This document shows positions 22,801 through 32,300 of a stretch of 64,000 nt of DNA, in pieces. Origin of the DNA: Diospyros lotus. Lineage: Eukaryota > Streptophyta > Magnoliopsida > Ericales > Ebenaceae. Location of the stretch: the NCBI RefSeq assembly GCF_014633365.1, contig NC_068343.1:31651307-31715306 (forward strand), given 5' to 3'. Under the pieces are notes generated by a model that was not told the origin of the DNA, searched no databases, and worked only from the letters and a program-made list of their open reading frames with translations. How positions within the stretch are numbered: the stretch's first letter is position 1; each line of letters begins with the position of its first letter. The position numbers and the translations under genes were made by a program.

Positions 22801-25800
22801 CCTATTGCCAAAAAACCTCGGCACACCATAGAAAAATGTTGGAAGCTCCATGGAAAGCCATCCAAAGGAGGAAAACTGAGGGGCCAAAGACAAGGACAAG
22901 TTTATGTAGCCAACAACCATTAACAACCTGAGCAGAGGAGTCCAGAACAAGGGGATGCCCTGGAGCTTAATAGGGCTGAGATTGAAAAAATGAGAGGTTT
23001 TTTGAATTTTTTGGACGAAGGTTGAGAAAGGTACATTCTCTCTTGCACTCACTGGTATTTCTTCCCCTTCTCTTACTCTACATGCTTTAGAAATAGTTCA
23101 CCCTAATTCATGAATCCTAGACTTTGGAGCAACATATCACATGACTCATTCCTCACATTCTTTCATCACCTATAACCCTTGTTCAAGCTCCAGAAAAATC
23201 ACAATGGCAGATGGTTCTTTGACCATTATTGTTGGTCAAGGGGATGCCCTTCTTAATAAATATCTCACCCTAAAAAACCTCCTTCATGTTTCTAAATTAT
23301 TCACTAACCTCATGCCTTCCTTAGTCTAACAAAGACCAATTATGGCTACACCATTATCGTCTTGGTCACCCCTCTTTTTTAACTCTCAAGATAATGTTTC
23401 CAGTTTTATTTAAGGGTCTAGATGTTAGAAACTTTCATTGTGTTGTATGTGAGTTTGCAAAGCACAAGAGGGTGTCCTTTCCTCCTAATAAAAGAACTAA
23501 TCTTTTTTTCTCTATAATTCATAATGATATTTGGGGCCCTTCATCTGTTCCCAATATTTCTAGGGCACGTTGGTTCATTACTTCTGTGGATGATTGCATT
23601 AGGGTATTGTGGATGATTGCACTAGGGTAGTGTGACTATATTTGTTAAAAACTAAATCTGAGGTGGGCAACATTTTTCCTACATTCTACAACATGATTGA
23701 AAATCAGTTTGGGGTTGAAATTAAGAGGCTTGGATTTGACAATGCCAAGGATTTTTTTAATCAATCTCTCTCTGTTTTCTTTTAACATAAAGGCATCATT
23801 CATGAATCCTTCCACCCTTATACTCCTCAACAAAATAGTGGTCGAAAGGAAGAATGGCCACCTCCTGGCTATTACTAGAGAGCTTCTATTCCACCATAAT
23901 ATTCCTAAACATTATTAGGGAGAAGCAACCCTAACGACCACTTTTCTTATCAACAGGTTACCTTCACAAACCCTTGAATCTAATAGTCCAATTCAACTTT
24001 TAACCAAAAACTTCCCTGATTTTCATGTTACTAGTTGTTGGAAACCTAAGGTGTTTGGGTGTGCATCCTTTGTTCATGTCCCCAAGGTAAACTTGATCCT
24101 CATGCTCTAAAGTGTATTTTCATTGGATACTCCCCTATTCAAAAAGGTTTCCGGTGCTATAACCCTCCATCCAAGAAAATTTTTGTGTCAGCAGATGTAA
24201 CCTTTGCAGAAAATGTCCCTTATTTTGCCATCCTTATCCTTAGGGGGAGAGTCTAATTCTGGAGGATAAGGATCAATTTCTTATCCTTCTTGACTTATCA
24301 TCTTTCTCTCTCCTATTAGTTATCCCAGAGAACTCACTAGGTATGAAACAAGGGAAGCCTTCCCCAAATACTCCTCCTCGCCCACTATAGGTATATTCAA
24401 GGAGAAAAGGGCTAGTTTCTTCCCCAGCATCAAGTCTTGGCATCCATTTCAAGTCCTAATCCTGATCCTAGTCTTATTACTACCAACACTGACAATCGAG
24501 ACAGCCCACTTAACAACTCACAAGGTAAATCATTTACTGAATCCTTAATACCTAATGCTGATCCTATTGAGCTTATTGCATCTACTGAATCCATACCTGA
24601 AATTGAAACATCTAAGTGTGATCTTGATTGGCTTATTGCACTTTGGAAATGTTCTAGAACCTACACCAAACATCCGTTGTACTTGTTCTTATCCTATTCC
24701 AAATTGTCACCTCAACACAAAGCCTCTCTCACTAGTCTTCATACCATTTCTATTTCCAAAACTTTTTCTGAAGCAATAGGGAATGGGAATTGGAAGAATG
24801 CCATGGAGGCTGAGATGGCAACCTTAGAAAAGAATCAAACTTGGGAGCTTGTTCAGTTGCCTAAAGAGAAACACCCAGTGGGATGTAAGTGGGTTTATAT
24901 AGTGAAATATAAGTAAGATGGATCCTTGGACATGTACAAGGTAAGGATAGTAGCTAAGGGTTACACACAAGCGTATGGGGTAGAATACCTAGAAACGTGG
25001 ATGACATTGTAGTCACCGGAAATGATGAAGGCGACATGAATAAACTGAGGAAGTGTATAATCAATGAATTTGAAATTAAAGAATTGGTGAGATTGAATTA
25101 TTTTTTGGGCATAGAAATGGCACATTCAAAGGAGGGTGTAGAAGTGGACATTGTATGTGGATGACATTGTAGTCATCGGAAATGATAAGAGGCTGACTTG
25201 TCCTCATTCTCGGGCAAGATCAGATCCGTTTGATTGGCTTTTATTTCTAAACTTAGTGTGTATCTTCTAGAAGATAGGTTGCTGTAACTTCTATATTTTG
25301 TTTGTATCCTAAATTGTATAAGTTTCCAAATCTGGATTTGGAAACTTTCCTATTCTGTTCTTAGAAACTTTCTAGTTTGATAGGAAACCTTGTATATAAG
25401 TTCAGCTAACCCTTAAGAGGGAAATAAGATTGAGTGCAATCCTTCATGTCATTCTTGATAGATCTCTAATGACAATTGCCCAGTAATGGAACGATAATCA
25501 AACAAGACCAAGGCAAACTATTAGAGGCAATGTGCAATAAAGTCAAACCCACACATCCAAATGATAATATAACTAATAGCAAAATACGAACTCATCAACA
25601 ATATGATTGACACCATAGCCTCCGGGTATGTATACTATTCTGTTTATGAAATACATAATTGGTTCTGATAAAGTATACAACCAAACAATGCATGCAATGG
25701 CATTTCTACTCACTAGAGATGATAGACAGGCTAAACCAAGTTAAATGGACAATTTGATCGAAGAGATTCAAACAACAAAAAAAGGAAAACTCACCCCTTA

Positions 25801-28800
25801 ATTTTCGACAATCTAGCCTAATCCTTTGGGTTTTAAACTCTAGCTTTTTGTTCCTTTGCTTGGATCTACACACATGAAAAAGCACTGTAGTGCTCTAGGG
25901 GGAGTGGGTATAAGCAGAATATAGGAGTTGGTTGTCAAAAAGGTCAAAGTTTAGCATTTACCCAAACCTCCTTCCTCTCATGGTGACTTGACCGAGAGCT
26001 ATGGGTTTTAAATATCTAAATTTCTACTTTCTCTTTCGATTGTTCACACATGCAATGGGTTGTCTAGGGTCTTTAGAGTAGATTGAAGCAAGTCTTTGAA
26101 GCACGAAAATAGCTCTGAGACACCGTTTTGCTATTTCCGAACCGTTTCCCTTTTCATAAATAGTAAAAATGGCCCGAAACGTTTTTCGGGCTGTTTTATA
26201 ATTTGGGAAACGTTTCGTGGCTGTTTCGCAAATTTCATAAAATGTTTCCGGCCAGAAACGTGTTTTCGATGACCCACTATCACGAATCCCGAAGTTCCCT
26301 CTCTTTTTTCAGTCTTCAGTCTTCTTCTTCTTCCTTTAGTGCTTTGTTTCTAAATCTCGAAGTTCCCTTTCTCGGTCGTTAGAGCTTGCTGCTCTAGGTG
26401 TTTCCTCGCCATCGTCATTCCCTCACTTTCGGTAGCTGTTTCTTCTTGCCGTTCCCTCTCTTGATTGCCACCATTTTATCATCTGAACTCTCTCTCTCTC
26501 TCTCTCTCTCTAATTTTCTCTACAACACTCTCTGAAGAACACCTCTGGATTCACGGATTTTGTAAAATCTGACCATCCGATCTTCAGCGGACCACATTTT
26601 CATTGCGAAAGTGCCCCAAATCTACAAGGAGGTAAGTCTTTCAATTTTATTAGCAACTTTTGCAGCAAGATCCATTGATATATGTATATACACGTGTTTG
26701 GGTCTTTGGCCAGAAAGTTTAATCTAGATCTACGAAGATATGGTCGTCAGATCTTGCTAGTTTTTGGATATGTTGGTCGTTGGGGATAAGAGTGTCATGT
26801 GGTTGCCTCAAATCGTCGGAAACCACCAGCTATAGTGGCTCGTGGCTATTGGTAGTGCGCTTTCCGTTTTGTCCAAAAACTTAAAAGCCAGATCTTCGGA
26901 AATCCAATTGTTAAATCTGGGCCCATTTTTGTATATGTTGACCCCTCTTGGCTTGGTGTTTTTAATGGTTGGCTCTGATTGTAAATATTGTTGATGGTTG
27001 TTTGAATGCAATGTGAACTTTATGTTTGTGTTTGTTTAAATGTATTATGGAACTTATGTTTATTGTTTATGTTTGTTTGTATCATGTTTGAACTATTTTT
27101 TATAATTTTCTATATTAAAAATTATATTTACAAAAAAACTTCTATATTTTTTTAATTTGTGCTTTACCCCACCTTTCTGTTTCCTATTTTTTTTTTTTTT
27201 TTGGGAAAATGCTGTTTCCCCTGTTTTCGTTTCGTATCGGAAACATTTTCCGTTTCCGTTTTCATTCCATCTAGTGTCACGGCCTAAGCATGACAAACTT
27301 GATATTCTCTTAACTTCCTTGCACACCTCTACATTAGGAATTACAACAGTAAAAGTAAATAAACTAACTTCTACATTAGGAATTACAGTAGTAAAAGTAA
27401 CAAAATTTTAAATGAGCTATTGCAAGGGTCCTTCTCGTGACACTTAGAAGCTAGTTATGAGCTTTGATCTAAGAAAAATGAAGAAAAGCAACTCACCCAA
27501 CTTCCCCTTAACTTGCTAAGCTGGCTAATTCTTGGACTTTCTTCCTCCAAACCTTCTACGGAAAGCTGATTCTTGATATCTATGGATAGATCTCCTAAAC
27601 TTTCTTGGGAGCATTGGGTCTTCTAGTTCCTGTTCCGGTTTTTGAATATTCAGAGCTGGTCTGGCATCATTTTCACCTGGCTATATTTAGTTTTCTGGGG
27701 GGACTTCTGTAGCACTCTTCCATTAGTTTCTGTTGAATCTGCTCATATTGCTGGAGGGTGGTGGTGATCTCTTTCATATTTCTGGCAACAGTGAGGTTTA
27801 GATTTTGGGGTTGTTGAATTCTGATGTGGCTTGGTACTGATTTCTGTTGGCATTGGAGTTTTGATTTTAGCATCCCATTCTTTGTTTAGTTCAGGATTTC
27901 TTTGGGATTGTTTGTTTTGTGTAGGGTTGTTTGTATCGGTGCCTCTAGTGGCTTTGCTTTTATGCATTAACATAATATAATCAGACCTCCTTAAAAAAAA
28001 AAAAAAAAAAAAAAAATCTCCCAAACTTTCATTCAAAGTTCAAGCTCTTACTCTCTCATGATCTCCCCTTCTCTCTTGTATTTGGCTGAACGGAAGCAAG
28101 AATGGGAAAAAATTTCTAAGGCCCTCCTTTTATAATGCCCTCCAATGGCCTTAGGCCCCCTTTAAAGCCAAACATGGTCAGAGGTTTTCCCAAACTTTAA
28201 TTTGAAAACGATACTAAAACCTGACTTGCTAACCTTTTTGGCTTTTATTGATTTCTATACTCAATTTCTAATTTTCGATTCCTAACTTACTCAAGCCCTC
28301 AGGATTGCATCCCCTCTAATAGTACTGTGTTTTGCTTTTGGGGTCTGCTCGTGTCTAGGGATGTAAATGGGTTCCCAATTAACCCTGTTTAAAGTGAAAA
28401 CAAGTATAAAAGTGAGGTATAGTTACAAGGCTTATTTGAAAATTTATTAAAATAGGCATGGAAATGGGATTAACTGGGGCCTTAATTACATCCATACTTG
28501 TGCCCATTTTAAGAGTCGTTAAATTTTCCTGCTAGTTACTAACTGGTTTTCTCTATTTGAGTCTCTGTGTTCTTTCGGGCTCTCTCACCCAAAACCACAA
28601 CCACTTCAAGGTTGCTTCTTGTACTAAACTATGACCCTTCAGGATTCAGCTGATTTTCTTGAAGTTTCTTCTAGTGTTGCAGCTTTTTGAGCTGCTACTT
28701 TTAGCTATCTGACACTCTTTGTCATTTTTTGATCCAAGATCACTGTTAGACTTGTCTTAGGGTCTACTTGACCATTCTAGCTTTGGTTTCAGACAGCCAA

Positions 28801-29322
28801 GTCCTGGGTTTTCTTTGCACTCAAATCAGTAATTTCTCAGCTCACTGGTTCCTTAGCTTGCTGAAACTGAACTTTCAGGTCATTGGGACCGCCTTAGAGT
28901 CCTCTAGAATCACTAGGAACACACTCTTAATCTTTCTGACATATAATACTATCTAATACCAGTCTAATACCAGATATTAGATAAGTGCTGTTCTTTTTTT
29001 TTTTTTTTTTTTGGTGGTGTTATTATGCATTTGAAATTTCCAATAGTTTATCCCAATCTGTTTTATATGTAGAAGAGGAATATAGATGGTAAAATACTTT
29101 GCCTAAACACCAGGAAATGATTTTCAAGTTGGAAATGTATGAGAGGAAGGTGGAACCCATAAAACAATCAGATAAACATTGTAGCTGGCTTATGGGGTAT
29201 GGATATGGATGGAGTGGGAGATAGACATGATGCAGGTTAAGCATCTGGTTCTGAACAACCTGCCTCCTGGTCCTGTTGGTAACATCCATTCCTGGTGACT
29301 GGATATCATATGTTCTTTCCTC

Positions 29323-29357
<35 letters not shown>

Positions 29358-32300
29358 ATAATATGTAAAAGAAAAGGAAAAGATATATTTTTTTCATGTT
29401 TCAGGATAAGATATCGTATGGATACAAAAGTTTCTATAATCATAAATCGGTGTTTTAAATAAAACATGATTGGCTGGAATCAGGTTATGCTATGGATATG
29501 GTTGTCAGTGTTTGGTGGTAGCTATTGGGGGGTGGCAATGGTATGCAGGAGCCCATCGCGAATGGGTTCCAGGGGGGACTGACCCCTCTAGAACCCATTT
29601 GTGATGTGTTTCAGACAGAACCCATAGCAGAAACACACACACACATACACCCCTAAAATATGAACCCATTCATGATGAAGATGGAATGCAGTTCCTTCAA
29701 AGAGAGATAGATGGCGCAATGAAGATGGAATGGAGAACAAATAGATGTCCATTCATGTTCTTCCCCGATTCTTCTTTTTCTCTGCCTTCTCTTTCTTCGC
29801 CTTTTTCTTGTGAAGATATTAAGTTGAAATTCAATAGGGGGATACTTTGTATTTGAGGGAAGTACTATTAAATAGGAAAGTGGGTGTTCTTTCTTTGTAA
29901 ATTGGAAAACATGAGGTGAAAGTTTCATCAAGATGTTAGGGAAATCTTTGTCTAAATGGCAGTCCTATTGAGCTTTGCAAGATTCTAGATTTAGATAGAA
30001 CTTGGTTAATAGAACTAGTTAAAAAAATTGTTATAAATCAATAAAATGACGGACGCTTTGGGAAGTGTGAGTACCCATGTATAAGAATAAAGGAGATATT
30101 CAGTTGTATGAATTATGGAGCATTAAGAACATAAGTTCTGCCCTTGAGACTTTAAAGAAATAGTATTAGATAACCAATTTGGATTTGTGCTAGGAGGTCA
30201 ACAGCAAAGATGACATCTACCATAGTTATAGACTTGGAGAAGGTTTATGAAAGGATTCCTTATAATTTTAGTGGGCTTTGTGAACAAAACGACAACACCA
30301 ACAACAGTCCCAAGCCTTAATCCCACTAGGTGGGGTCAGCTGGTGTTTGAACTGATGAGTTTTACACTAGCTGTTCACTATCTAACACAATTCTCCTTCT
30401 TTATCCAAGCTTGGGACTAGCTTACACAGGAGCACCTTCAACACTGTAAGTAAAGGAAAGCTATCACAAATACATATATATATATATGGATCATGCTACA
30501 TGTATACCATTTTTGTACATCTTGGGCTACACAAGGGGTATTATGACCAAAATACCCTGTGCCTCTCCATGAGCCTCACGCGCCTCTATGCGCCTCATGA
30601 GGGGTTTTTTGTCATAATACCCCATTTTGTAGCCCAAGGTGTACAAAATGGGTGTACCAATAGCATTTTCCATATATATATATGTATATATAGATGTATA
30701 TGTATATTCAAAAATAAAAAAAGATAACATTATGTATGACTGGTGGGATGTGACCATACAATTACGGGAAAGCAAGATCTATGTAGCCAGACTCAGAGGT
30801 TAAGGCTTCATTGAGACAGCAGCATATGTTTTCTCTATCATGTTTGCTGAGAAAGTATGAAGTTCTATGTACATTTAATAGCTGTATATCCCTGAAAGTA
30901 GGTGCCAGGACTAACTGGATCCTATTGATGATTTCTAAAGCCAGAACTTGTTCCCAATTAGATGATCCTGAGTTTTCTTGCCTGGAATTTTTTCCCTCCA
31001 TAAAAATCATGTTGATATGTGCTTGTGTTAACTCAAATGCAATTATGTTTGCACTGTGTTACTATCCTTGAATCGACACCAGTGATAGATTTGCATTCAA
31101 AAATGCTGTCAAGTATAATATTGTTCAGGTACAAGACATTCTTGTGAATCTTTATTGTTAATGTTGTCTTCCAGATTGATAGGTCGGGGAAGATACCTAG
31201 GCTGAGGTTCCGAGATCGCGACTCATATGCTGGGAATAAGACAAAGGAGTACGATGATCTTGCCATGAAGTACTTGTCTTATGTGCTCTTCTTTCTTGTT
31301 GCCTGCTCTTCTGTTTATTCTCTCATGTATGAACGCCATAGGAGCTGGTACTCCTGGATTCTTTCTTCACTCACAAGCTGTGTTTACATGTTTGGTAAGC
31401 CATGAGGTCCTTTCTACTTGTGTGTGCAGCCTCTGTTTTAAAATTTAAAATTTGCATTGATATACAGTGTCTATTGTTGTGCCTATATGAGGCAAAAGTC
31501 CTGGATGCTTTAGGTTATTGGACATCAGTTATGTTACTCTAGTTATGTCTATGTTCTGGACTAACGGGCATATAGAGCGTTTAGTGGTCATTTACATAGC
31601 TCTACTTCTTGATTGCAAGGAATATAAAGAAATAAGTCATGCATTGCAGTTGGCAAAAGAAACCAAGGTCAGGATTGGCTAGTTGAGATTACATCATCTA
31701 TTAGGATAGGGCCAGCAGTCTGATCCTTATTTCCTGTTAGTTCATTTGGAATAAGTTTATGAAATATAAAATAATCCACTGAACCTAATAATTTGAGATC
31801 CTGGAGGACTAGTTTGTTGCCATTTTGCATTGTCAAATTTTGCTATCAATATGCAGTGGTTAATCTTCTTCAAAGAAGGCCGTCTTCTTGGTCAGAGTTT
31901 AACAATATATCTTGTTTTGTTTTTCTTTTGGTATTTACTTTTCCAGGTTTTATTATGATGTGCCCTCAACTATTCATCAACTATAAGCTGAAGTCTGTGG
32001 CGCATCTACCCTGGAGGCAGATGACATACAAGTTTCTTAATACCATCATTGATGATCTCTTTGCCTTTGTGATTAAAATGCCAATGTTGCACCGGCTTTC
32101 TGTCTTCCGTGATGGTGAGTTATGGTGCTGAAGTGTACTTTGTGTTTAGCCATTTGGTAGGAAATGTCTTGTCTTTCATCCTGTACGGTAAACAGGAATC
32201 GATTGATGAAGAATGCTAATGCAGGAAGATCACACAGCAGTGTGAACATGCCTTTTCCCATGCCATGCTTCCATGCAAACCCGAAGTCCTGTTGAAAATG

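Larger units (their letters stand above)
15089..25460 (+). mobile_element. Ty1/copia retrotransposon D (host of F and E)
   Basis: LTRs at 15089-15378 and about 25184-25460 share nearly the whole sequence. Internal order is primer site, gag (15460-16158, continuing at 22684), protease, integrase, RT N-terminus, which is copia order. Removing the insert 16159-22683 plus one TAATG rejoins the gag frame (GRRGVM then LDSSPVESS). The 3' part of RT, the RNase H and the polypurine tract are missing. No target duplication of D itself was seen. Confidence 0.85.
14114..31174 (+). other. Giant CLPTM1 intron (17,061 bp) filled with transposons
   Basis: GT at 14114 and AG at 31173-31174 bound the intron, and phase is kept (0/0). 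It holds copia D, solo LTR F, copia E, an RTE LINE fragment, a GTTTC/GAAAC-ended segment, a small LTR-like piece, LINE scraps and a fold-back MITE. The first 975 bp (14114-15088) and the last few hundred bp look like ordinary AT-rich intron with no recognisable element. Confidence 0.9.

Noticed and set aside
30500..31071. Small frames across the MITE and next to CLPTM1 exon c
   Set aside because: They run through the fold-back and intron sequence without conserved content or splice support.
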